A stretch of 64,000 nt of DNA from Trebouxia sp. TZW2008 (Eukaryota > Chlorophyta > Trebouxiophyceae > Trebouxiales > Trebouxiaceae). The notes under the pieces were generated by a model that was not told the origin of the DNA, searched no databases, and saw only the letters and a program-made list of their open reading frames with translations. A program made the translations under genes and the position numbers. The stretch is from the NCBI GenBank assembly GCA_002118135.1, contig BDIU01000211.1, positions 372,001 to 436,000 of the forward strand, given 5' to 3'. Each line of letters begins with the position of its first letter. Position 1 is the first letter of the stretch. Shown here one piece after another: positions 31,824 to 42,000 of this stretch.

Positions 31824-32370
31824 TTAGCTCATCAACATGGCAGCGTTGAGGGGAGTGAAGCCAGCCTGACTGTTACGCCGCATGGTATACTGATAACCCC
31901 GCAGTAGCCTTGCAAGACATGCTTGGCTGAGCTGCTGCAGAGGCGGATTGTTGTCGCACCAGAACTTGCAGTCCTCATTCACCAGCATTGCTAGCTCCAC
32001 ATGGGCAAGAAAAGTAGCAAATTGGTACTGATCAGCCAAAGAAGCCCATTCTTGTGCTGTATAAGCATCAGCAAATATGACTGCCTGCTTCACTTCAGCA
32101 GGCTGTATGCCAAAAGCAAACTTGAGAGGCTTCAGACTGAACATGTCAGTTTCAGATGAGGTTGTTTGCTTTTTAGGTGCAGAGGGCGGCTGACCAAAAC
32201 TTTTGCTTGACTGAGCTGCCTCAATCAGGTAGCTGTCACACTCCTCAAGTATGTTCTGCATGTTGAATTTGTGTGCAAATTTCAAAATGGCACTCTTCTC
32301 TTGAAAGGACTTCCACAAGTCTGTGCTAGGTGTTTTGGTGCACGAGCTGCCTGCTCTTTTGTACAGAAAT
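31824..32370 (-). pseudogene. Detached 3' half of BTB/POZ gene 3
   Basis: The open frame continues up to 32384 but has no ATG. It begins abruptly inside the BTB domain (FLYKRAGSSCTKTPS) and runs to the end of the BACK-like tail (LADQYQFATFLAHVELAMLV, LSQACLARLLRGYQ). Its first 317 nt (32370 down to 32054) are a near-identical copy of 33117-32801 in the gene just upstream, while its 3' part is missing there. It is therefore the 3' half of one ancestral gene cut off from its start by the 32371-32800 insert. No promoter or start is evident. Confidence 0.75.
32054..32370 (-). repeat. 317-bp direct duplication, downstream copy
   Basis: This is identical to 32801-33117 (offset exactly 747) except for three substitutions that I can count (99% identity). 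Identity begins at GTGCTGTATAAGCATC and stops sharply after GTACAGAAAT on the other side. See the partner at 32801. Confidence 0.95.
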
Positions 32371-32744
32371 TCCAGTCGCAGCAAGAGAAGGTTTGCAAGA
32401 TCGTGCTTTGTTGGATATCACGGCTTCTCATGAGCTGCCGCATTGAACCCATTCCGTCATTTGACAACACGGAACGGAGAGCGTGACTTATCCCCCATCT
32501 GTGAAATGCCTGAACACATTTGTTGAGAAGGTCGGCAAGCATGTCACTGCATCATTGTCGAAAAGCAAAATTGTCGCCGCTCAGCGATCTGCGCTGCAAG
32601 GCTGCGATGTGCACCACATGAGATAGCAAGGCGTTGAAACGCCATCCTTGCTCTTTCAAGTCTTCTCTGCACAGCTTGCAGAAGGTTGCCACATTCAATC
32701 TGCTGCAATCATGAAGCGCAGCAGAGCCAAATCAAGGGATGATA

Positions 32745-33392
32745 TCATGACTTTGATGCATGTAACCTACAGTGCTGTAATGGAGTTATCAGGGATTCCA
32801 GTGCTGTATAAGCATCAGCAAATATGACTGCCTGCTTCACTTCAGCAGGCTGTATGCCAAAAGCAAACTTGAGAGGCTTCAGACTGAACATGTCAGTTTC
32901 AGATGAGGTTGTTTGCTTTTTAGGTGCAGAGGGCGGCTGACCAAAACTTTTGCTTGACTGAGCTGCCTCAGTCAGGTAGCTGTCACACTCCTCAAGTATG
33001 TGCTGCATGTTGAATTTGTGTGCAAATTTCAAAATGGCACTCGTCTCTTGAAAGGACTTCCACAAGTCTGTGCTAGGTGTTTTGGTGCACGAGCTGCCTG
33101 CTCTTTTGTACAGAAATGAGAAAGCCTTCTGGATGTCTTGCACGGTTTCTCCAGGCAAAGGAATGCAGCAGCACTCTGCATCTGGATCCGGCACAGGACA
33201 GGATAGCATTTCTGCAAGTACTGGTGAGGAGACGGTTAAAAGCGCAGTGTGCAGGGGAAAATGCTTTCCTTCGACGACAAAGCACGCGTCGGCTTGGCTT
33301 GCAAAATGTTCTGACATTCCTTCGAAATGAGCAGTGATGTGAGTGCCGGCTGCACTGGAGCTTGCCTCCTGACTCGGCAAGTCTGTAGCCAT
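32745..33392 (-). CDS. BTB/POZ domain protein 3, truncated
   Basis: From the ATG at 33392 (MATDLPSQEASSS, aligned with paralogue starts) the frame gives 215 aa. A much longer frame extends upstream to 33752 but lacks BTB-family similarity. The BTB domain is complete: FASQADACFVVEGKHFPLHT, IPLPGETVQDIQKAFSFLYK, AILKFAHKFNMQHILEECDS. The protein then leaves the family pattern right after FADAYTA, where the 317-bp duplicated block ends, and stops 19 residues later. The missing tail is found intact at 31824-32054. A BTB domain without the BACK-like tail may still dimerise, so the truncated product could act as a dominant partner, or the gene may simply be broken. Confidence 0.65.
   Translation of the reverse strand: MATDLPSQEASSSAAGTHITAHFEGMSEHFASQADACFVVEGKHFPLHTALLTVSSPVLAEMLSCPVPDPDAECCCIPLPGETVQDIQKAFSFLYKRAGSSCTKTPSTDLWKSFQETSAILKFAHKFNMQHILEECDSYLTEAAQSSKSFGQPPSAPKKQTTSSETDMFSLKPLKFAFGIQPAEVKQAVIFADAYTALESLITPLQHCRLHASKS
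32801..33117 (-). repeat. 317-bp direct duplication, upstream copy
   Basis: Partner of 32054-32370. The 430 bp between the copies (32371-32800) show no similarity to the BTB gene. The arrangement is 5' half, duplicated block, unrelated insert, duplicated block, 3' half, as if an insertion had been accompanied by a 317-bp duplication of its target. A merge of two haplotypes in assembly would look similar. Confidence 0.95.
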
Positions 33393-34546
33393 TCGTATGT
33401 CTAGCTGGATCCTGTTCTCAGATTTTGCTCCTGGAGGTGAGACATACTTCACGCAAGCGGCTCTTCCACCAGCAGCCAATACTTTGTGCTTCCCACGTCG
33501 TCGTTGCTGAAGTGGAAGACAACACAATCGCTCCTGCCAGAAATGGAGCGAAATCGAATTTTGAATTGGGCACTGCATCAAAGTTGAGGGTTCCCCTGGA
33601 GGGGGCACCCCATGATTGTGAGTGCCTGATGGCACCCACGCAAATGCCACAAAAGATTGTATGCAAGGGCAGCTCTGACATTGAGCAGCCCTTCTAGACA
33701 CCTGCTGCATCATGCAGCCAGCTTGCAGACTTGCAGCTCTCAGTTTCACCATGCCATAGCTATGAGCTGTAACATGGCTTCATCTGCACTTGCCACATAT
33801 AACGTTGAGCAGCTATGCAGAGCATTCTGGTAGAGCTTCTGGGTTGTGCGACCTGAGTCTGTTGCTTCTGATCATGGGACTCCGGGAGTTGTCGCTGTTT
33901 TCAGTCAGGGTTTCTTGCTGTTGGTGACCTGTAGTCACCGTTGTAGCGCTTCAAGCATCAATTTTCAACGATTGTTGTCAACGTCATCATCATGTGTCTG
34001 GCCAAACTGGTTTGCTACAGCACTGAAACGGCAAGCCAACCTTTGCACATGCAGATATGGTTACAGCGGCTTGGCATTCACGCCAACATTGGTTCAATTC
34101 CGAATCAGTCATACTGGAGATGGAAAGACAGAGTGCTCTATTACTTGAGTCATTGGGTTGGAGATTGGGTCCCAAAAGCAACAGCCAACTCTGGATTTAT
34201 ACGTGAGTACACAAGATCAAGCAGTCAGCGTGTCAACACAAGGTTTTCATAGAAAGCATAATTCAGCTAGTATGCTTTCTGTTCAGTAGCCGTTGGGGTA
34301 AATGCATCAGATCATGAGGTGCGCGGTTGGATACGCATTATGGTCATGGAACGAATTGTTAGTATCAGTTGATATTATCATAAGTGCCAGCTTGCCCAAA
34401 ATCCCTTAGGAAAACTCGCTGCAACACCTTTACCAATCATTCATTCATGGCTCCAAATTGCACAGCACGTAATGTTCAGCACAGGCAGGTGGGCCTCATG
34501 ATCGCCGTTGCAGCAAGGCAAGATGATTATAACTCCTGACTTCTGC
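33393..34546. other. Intergenic between BTB 3 and BTB 4
   Basis: No gene is recognised. The long minus-strand frame extending upstream of 33392 to 33752 and the plus frames here lack family similarity. It is probably the BTB 3 promoter and the BTB 4 3' flank. Confidence 0.4.
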
Positions 34547-35473
34547 TCATGCATCCTGCTCTTGCTTCCATCTGCGCATTGTGCTAACGCCACCAAAAAA
34601 GTTGTCAAAGCTCTCAGGCCTTGGTGGATAAGCAAGACAATATCCACTTTGCAAACCTCCAGAATTGCTGTTCCCTGCCGGAGCTCTCCCAACTGCCACA
34701 TGCTGCTGTGCTCGCAGAAGTCGTTGCAGGCAAGCTTTGCTGAGCTTGTGCACAGGAATGTCCGTGTCCATCCAGAACTTCAAATCTGGACACTGTACTA
34801 TGGACACCTCTACATGTGCAAGGAAGGAATCGAGCTGACACTGCTCTGCCAGGGCAGCCCACTCTATGGCGCATTCAGCATCATCACAAAGATGTAGAAC
34901 ATTGTATGAAGTGTCGGGTTTTACTTTGGACCGTGCTGCCTCTGTGAGTGCATCATCAATCTCCAGTAGGATGGTCTGCATGTTGAACTTGTGCGCAAAG
35001 GTAGCAACAGCATGCGTTGTCTCAAATGACTCCCACAAAATTCTGCTTGGTGCGTCTGTCGCCGGCAGCACTGCTCTCTGATAGATATAGTTCAGCACTG
35101 TACTGATCTCAGCTACTGTGTTGCCAGGAAGTGGTATGAGGAAAGAGCTCGTTTTGTGATCCCACAAGCTATCTGCCTCTGCTTTACAAGACTGCATGTC
35201 TGCAAACACTGGCGACAACATAGCCAGAAGTGTCATGTGTGCAGGCATAAGTGAACCCTCAACAACAAAGTGGACGTCTGCTTGGTTAGCAAAACCCTCT
35301 GGCAACCCCAACGCATGAATATGGCTATCGTGACGGGGTATAAGCTTGTCAGAGGGTGGTTCCTCGCTTAAGGCCACATCCGAGGTTGATCTCTCGTGTA
35401 TTTTTCCTGATCCATAGTCTGGACCTCTACCTGCCCCTGTTGCGTTCTGCACCGGTGCGCAGAGGCCGAACAT
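34547..35473 (-). CDS. BTB/POZ domain protein 4
   Basis: An intronless 308-aa frame from an ATG at 35473. A ~60-residue polar N-terminal extension precedes the BTB domain (EGFANQADVHFVVEGSLMPA, IPLPGNTVAEISTVLNYIYQ, AVATFAHKFNMQTILLEIDD). The BACK-like tail (LAEQCQLDSFLAHVEVSIVQ, LSKACLQRLLRAQQH) follows, and then a ~45-residue Gly/Pro/Ser-rich end. It is more diverged than BTB 1-3, with IPLPG in the strand where BTB 1 and 2 have PMSGH/PMIGH. BTB 3 shares IPLPG, so 3 and 4 form a subgroup. Confidence 0.85.
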   Translation of the reverse strand: MFGLCAPVQNATGAGRGPDYGSGKIHERSTSDVALSEEPPSDKLIPRHDSHIHALGLPEGFANQADVHFVVEGSLMPAHMTLLAMLSPVFADMQSCKAEADSLWDHKTSSFLIPLPGNTVAEISTVLNYIYQRAVLPATDAPSRILWESFETTHAVATFAHKFNMQTILLEIDDALTEAARSKVKPDTSYNVLHLCDDAECAIEWAALAEQCQLDSFLAHVEVSIVQCPDLKFWMDTDIPVHKLSKACLQRLLRAQQHVAVGRAPAGNSNSGGLQSGYCLAYPPRPESFDNFFGGVSTMRRWKQEQDA

Positions 35474-36071
35474 TTGTTGCTGCCAATTTTGAGTATCGGA
35501 GTCGCAACTCTGTGCGTAGTGGCACGGCGACCAGAAGCGGTGTCAAGATATCAGAGCATGTACAACATCCACGTGACCGCTTCAGCTTCCAATGCAGGTC
35601 CTGCTGTCGCAGTAGCATCCCTCCCTGTGGTCTCATGGCAGGTCTCATGGACTGCTTATCACAACAACATGTTTTGCGCAACACAAATATTAACACCGCA
35701 CATTGGTTCAGGGCATGGAGACATCAAGCTAAGCTGTCGCGTGCAGTACATTACTGCTGATTTGCACTGACAATGTCTGTATTTCCCCTGCTGGGGATCC
35801 CTCTGACAGTTGCATTGCAATATACTCAGCATCAAACGCCCCAGAGTGGCAGTTGCTTTGCTTCTTAGTTTAGCCTTGCAAGCTTGAAAGTTTGATCTAG
35901 GAGGGTGTGATCACTGCATTACTGTCCTGTTTTGATCTGTTGCATTGCAACCCAAGTCACAGAGCATTGGAACTGCTCGCAAGGCTGACTCAAATCAAAT
36001 ACAATGATACATTCATTGTGACAACAGGTACGTATATTGTGGCATGGGCCAGCAGGCAAAAGGTGTCACAC
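35474..36071. other. Intergenic between BTB 4 and NAA25
   Basis: This 598 bp holds the BTB 4 promoter (right next to 35473) and the 3' flank of NAA25. A 98-codon plus-strand frame at 35474-35770 starts with TTG and has no recognised similarity; I do not call it. Confidence 0.4.
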
Positions 36072-39000
36072 TCAAAGCGTTGACAACAAGTCAGTGGCCT
36101 GTGATCTGATTCGTTTCAAGGTGACAACTTGCGCAGCAGAAACAGCATCCAACACACCATGTGCTGCACTCTGTGACATACAACCAGCCAATGCTTGCGC
36201 CAAGGCAGACTGCTGATCACCAAGCAATGCATGCATTGCATTCGCCAGCTGCACCTTTGCAGGAGACTTCAAGCGTGCATTGAAAGCGTTCACCAAACCT
36301 TGCAGACTTTGCGCAACTGCTTGCTGCGTCTGCACCAGCTGTTCTTTGATGATAGCCTGGCCAGGATGGTCTGATTGGCTGCCTTCGGTCTTTACATCCG
36401 CTTTACTCTTCTTCCCTTGCTTCTTCTTTGCACCACCAAACTGGTGCTGCCATGCAGTGATGAAGAGGCAAAGCCATGTGGCTGGCTCTGAAACCAGATG
36501 CACAGCAGCCAGGACAGTGCTGCCTAGAATCATGTATTCATTCTGACACTGTATCTGCTGTATCGTGTGTTGGCAGCAAGCCAAAAAGGCAGTCTGAACA
36601 GCTACTAGGCGCTTGGCAAATGTAGTGGCTTGAGCTTCTACCGAACTGGACTGGCTTGCATCAGATGCATCACTGTGCTGACATTGCTGCCAGTAAGCCT
36701 GCACACCAAGAGGATGGACATCTCAGCGACGGCAAGCCAGACTTGTGACATGACACACACCTAATGCAGGAAGCTACAAATGGCATGGGGTCATCTGTTT
36801 CTGTAACTCAGCAATCTGAATAGCTGACAGCAGTACGAGATCTCAGCACAAAAGGCTGGAAGTGCTGAGAAGTGCTGATGAGCTGGCATGGTTTGCATCA
36901 GATGCCCCACTGTGCTGACATTGTTGCCGACATGCCTGTGAACATCAAGAGAGTGGTTTGCAGCAATGGCAAGACAGATAAAGGGCATGCAACATGCATA
37001 TCACAGGCTGCTGCTAAATGACTGCAAAGGGTATCAAAGCCCGGCTGCACAGCTGACTGCAGTGAGGACTCATGGCACAAATGTCTGAAGCTCTAGAACG
37101 TGATGGCAATGAATGCCATAAAACCTTGCGCCAACAGCACTCACCTTTCCAGCATCAGCCGCAGCAAAAGCAGCCAAGCCGAGCAGCTGTTGCGTCTGAA
37201 GCTGTGATTGATGTGGAGGCCCAGGTCTCTGATACTCGCCTGCATCTGTTTGGGTGTCTGATGGCCACTGCTGAGGCAGCTGTGGCGAGCTGGGAGACAC
37301 TGAGTTGAGCCAAGGATCCAAGTCTGGGTATGGCACCCCCAACAATGCACTCAACTGAGGCAGAGCTGATGCTTGCTCTGCATTCATTTTCAGCACTGCT
37401 GGGGGCTCACCGCGCTTTCGATGCAAATACTTCCATGTTGAGGGCATAGCTCAGCAAGATGCTCCCCCCGTGCGCAAATGACTCAGCAAAAGCACTCAAT
37501 GTGTGGACAGTCCATCGACGGCCAGCAAAGGCAACAGACCTTGTCTGCTGAACAGAGTATGAAGCTGTGGGTTTACAGCATGCGATGCATAATCATCAGT
37601 CAGGAAAATGCAGCTTATTAGACACACATGGCACTTTCTCTGGATAAACAAGAAAAACTCCAGGCGGAGCACGAATGTTCTGTGCAGTGTACGGTTATCA
37701 CTCACATCACTTCAGTTTGCTCAGAATGTGTGCATCTTCCCATCTTAGCAAAGGTTGCTGGGCATCACCTGTCGTCTGCTCACTGCTGATGCCATCTGCT
37801 GCGGTGCCAGCACCACCAGCAGCAGCAGTATCTTCAGGGAGCTGTGTCTCAAAGGTTGTGAGCTGAAGCATGACTTGAGGCATGAGCCAGCGCGCTTGCA
37901 GGCTGTGAAAGCACTGCTGCCTGTAGGCGTGTGCGGCCTGATCAGGCAACTCTGCTGCGCCAGGCCTCGCCCACCAACACCGCCCATAGCCTGAATACAA
38001 TAATCATGTGCTATGAAAGAATTCAATACAAAGGGATTCTGTATTGAATGTAAGGAAACATGTTTCTGGGAACACAGAAAGTCATCGGGAACTCACTGAA
38101 CCAGTGTTCATTAGCGCCTCAGGAATTATCTGCCAAGTACACGAGCATCAGATGATCTTGTCAGGTACATGGGACATGGCATCTGACAATGGAGCCAGAT
38201 GTATGTTTGCAGATACATGGGCAACTGCAGAAAGGCTGGTTGAAGCTTTTTGGGCGATGCATCAGAGCCGTTGGGAGACAATCAAGATACATCCTGCGAG
38301 ACATTGGCTCGGTGCTCACTCACCAAGTGTGTGCAGCATCAGGCGTGCAGTCAGCAGCGGCACATCCCTGAGTGTGATCCGAGTTGTATGCAGCATTGCA
38401 ATGAGCAGACTATCATGCCATTGTCAATATAGACTGGCTGCGCTTGCACATGCTCAATGTAGCAGCAAAGTGTGCCAAACTACTCTGCTTTGTCACAAGA
38501 CGAAGATAAAGAAGATGATGATGTTGATGATGATGACGAAAACAATGCCAAACATACTAGCGTGGTAAGCTACCTGGATCTATGGCAGTCACTTGCTGCT
38601 CCCACCACTGCATCAAAGAGACCCCTACCCCACACCCTTGAGGGAGGAGCCAGTGGGGGCGAGTGCTGAGGTCCTCATTGAACCTCAGCTGCTCAAGACT
38701 CGGCAGCCCTGAGTGCTGAGTGAGCAGTGAGGTCTGGCTGAGATTCTGACAGGCTTTGCTGAGAGCTGATTGCATGTTACTGATACGCTGAGGAACAGAT
38801 TGTCTGATGTGTGTTAGTGCTTGCTCTGAACGGGCAACTGTCAGTGCATGTGACCTCTCCAGGCGTTCCTTGAAGTTCACAAACTCAACGACCTGTGTAT
38901 ATGACAGAAGACTTCATGAACACTTGTAGACACTGTTTGCACCTTGAATCCGACAGCGCTTTTGTTTAATGCAAGACCATGGGGTTTGAAGCTGTGATAC

Positions 39001-42000
39001 AGCTTTGCCAAAGGGCACTTGTGCCTCAGAATGTCCAATCTGCATGCAACTGCTGCTAAGTCGCTCAAGCTATGGCAAACGTTTTATGCTGGCAAGGCAG
39101 ATTATGATACCTTTGTGAAGGTGCCCTTGTCAAAAGCCATCATCAGTGTATCGCCAGCGTCCCTGTCATGATCCTCATGAAGCAGCATCGTGTCTGTCAA
39201 CATTGCTTCTGTTAAAGCTGGATCCTGACAGCCAATAGAGACAGGGAGCATGTGATGACCTGCATACACCAATACTACATCCAGGGCTGCCTGTATAGAC
39301 AGAGGCTCCTGTCATGACGTGTAGCGGCGTAGACTTGTCTTGTCTATTACAACTGTACAGTTGTCACCACGCAGCAATTTGCCAATGTCAGAAAAGTCTG
39401 GCGGCATCTAGATCAAACGGACAGCTGGTCTGGATCAAGCAGCAATGCGCCAGTGTTTCAAAGACCTGATTGGCGGCTGTGCTAGGCTGAACATCTTGCG
39501 CCTGACCTCTGCAGCAGCATGCAAGTACATGCTTAAAGGCTTCCCCAATGTGCTAGAGTAGGTCCAGGGCGCTTAACATGCGCGTTTCCGAGACAGTCTG
39601 GTCATGACCGCATCATCAGGAAAACTTCCTGCAGACCCTTGTTGTACAGCAAACTGCATCAGCTGCATGTTGCCAGTGTATTTACACAGCAAAGAATTGA
39701 CTGGCTTGGTTTGCAGAACTTGCAGCTGTAGCACTTCAGCAAATTTGCCAATCCATGCACTGCAACCTTGGCAACCACTGCTGCTGGTGCTCCCGACCCA
39801 TACAGGGGGTTTTTGTTTTTCAAGTGCTAAGTTGCACAGTGTTTTGCTCTTCCTATCTTCGGAAGTGACGAAACTGCAAGACATCCAGCATGTGGCGTCT
39901 GACCTGTGATGGTGTCATGCTGGATGTGTTTGATAGCCAGGGCCTTGAAGTTCACAAACGCTGGTGCTGCGGCCCCCAGCAACCCATACAGGGCGGTGCA
40001 GGCAAATCTGGTTTCAGCCACCACTGTGCTGCGCTTCTGTGCTGCCTCAGCCACAAGCAGTGCCTGCACGCATGTTGACAATGAGCAGAGCCAACATTGC
40101 TGTTTGGTATCCTGCAGCCGCAGGCAAAGCTGATGCTGCTGCCCTCAGCAACCCATACAGGGCAGTGCAGGCGAATCCAGTCTCAGCCACCACTGTGCTG
40201 CATTGCTGTGCTGCCTGAGCAACGAGGAGTGCCTGCAAGCATGCTATGATTTGACAGATGTGAACTTGCAACCTCTCTAAGCCAGATGTCTAGCTTGACA
40301 TCCATGCTGTTGCTGATCAGAAGAAAGCATGCAATGGCCCTTGACTGGATGGACAAAGATCGAAGTCTAGGTGCGATGCAGACAAGACACATTAGACTTT
40401 GTGCAACTGCAAATGGTAAAGAGAGAAAGGGTTGGTTGGCTATACTTTGACAAGTTACGTGCCACATGCAGCGCACAAGGCAAGTTAACAAAATCATTGC
40501 AGGGGCTGAACGCTGACTTTGATGTACATGTAGAGATTTGGTCAGGCTATTGCATCTGTTCAATCCATGCCCCTGTCAAAGTAGCTAAGAGCAAAGCTGT
40601 CGCAGAAGTTCTGCAGGAAATGCACGAGGAGCAGGAAGATGCAACTGCACACCTGTAGCATCCTTTTCTGCACCAGTCTCTCCACATCCATGCTTGATGC
40701 CCTGCCACTCTGTGAGCCAGAAAGTTCTGCTTGATCCAGAGTCCTTGCTGCCATCAAGGAGGCCACAGCTAAGGGGATTAGGTCATCCCCTGGGGCTTTC
40801 TCCTTAGGGTCCAAACCCTTGCACAGGCTCAGGCTGTGCTTGTACAGTATGAATAGCTCCACAGCATGAGCTTCAGCTTCGGCTGCTGAGGCAAAAGGCA
40901 TTGCCAGGTCATGCTGAATCTGCAGGGCACATAACAATGTCATTCTTTGTGCATGATGTGTGAAATGAATTCCAATTATGTTTGAAAAGAGCGTGAGCTT
41001 TAGTCTCTGCAGCTGAGGCCTGAGGCAGGGCCAGATCATGCTGAGTCTGCAGAGTCCAAGACCTTGATCATGAAAGTGCAGTCCCGCACCTGTACACGAA
41101 GTCCAATCCTACATGAGAGGCAGAATCATTGAACGAGCTTTTGTGACAGCAGCTGCCATGTGCAGTAATGGCTTCACTGAAGCAGCTGAACACAGACAGG
41201 CATCGGTCGTAGTATTGTCCAAGCCACAACGCCCACCTTATGTATGAAGAGTCACAGTCTGAGCAAGCCCACAATTCGATGGATCTGACAGCTTGATTTA
41301 ACAAGCAGAGCATTCAGAGAAAATACATAGTGAGTGAAAACGTAAGGCAAGAACTCGGCACCATTAAATTCAAGTATATATTACCGCTACAAAGTTGATG
41401 AGGCACAATCGCACTTGAAGCTGAACCGGTACAAGCTTCGTCGCTGTTGATCCTGCTTTTCCTTATGCCCTTGAATGCTGCCAGTCACAAGGTCACATGC
41501 AGACCTTCTGCACCATTGACTCAGTCCGCTACTGCAGTGAGAGTAGCTCACCTGATAGGCAGATATCTGCTTCCGTAGCCTTGCCAGGGAACTCAGGTTT
41601 TGCAGGTCAGCATCAGCAGAGGATTGCTGCTGCTGTACGCTCCTGGCTTCAGCCTGCAGAGATTGTAGCTCATCTTGCAGTTGCTGTGCTAGCCACGCTT
41701 TGCTAGAGCCCTCAATTCGTGTTGTGTAAGACCTGCATGACAAGACTAAGTTGCACTCTGAACTTGTAAGTAGCTGCCAGCGTATGGAAAAAGCAGCATG
41801 CCAATGGGTTGTGTACACAGCAAGTTCTGAGTCAAGAATGCAGGTGAAGTTTACATCTCAAGCGTTAGCTTGCGCTGTGTAACACAGTAGCACCAGCTAG
41901 ACTTGCTGCAGTTTTTGATCTGTTGCATCTGAGCTCTGGCAGGGCTCAATGACAAGCATACAAACTTCCACCAAAAGAGGCATAACTTGCCGGACAGAAA

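Noticed and set aside
33393..33752. N-terminal extension of BTB 3
   Set aside because: The frame stays open upstream, but the ATG at 33392 matches the paralogue starts and the extra residues show no family pattern.
35474..35770. 98-codon plus-strand frame beside BTB 4
   Set aside because: It starts with TTG, has no recognised similarity, and lies in the expected BTB 4 promoter.
38044..38568. 174-codon open frame on plus
   Set aside because: It lies in a NAA25 intron. It ends in a GAT-rich tract, with no family similarity and no good start context.
39573..39884. Possible NAA25 exon
   Set aside because: It first looked like part of the TPR region, but exon 40063-39904 joins 39259-39111 in phase and the family alignment (KHIQHDT followed by a GHHMLP-like segment) leaves no room for it.
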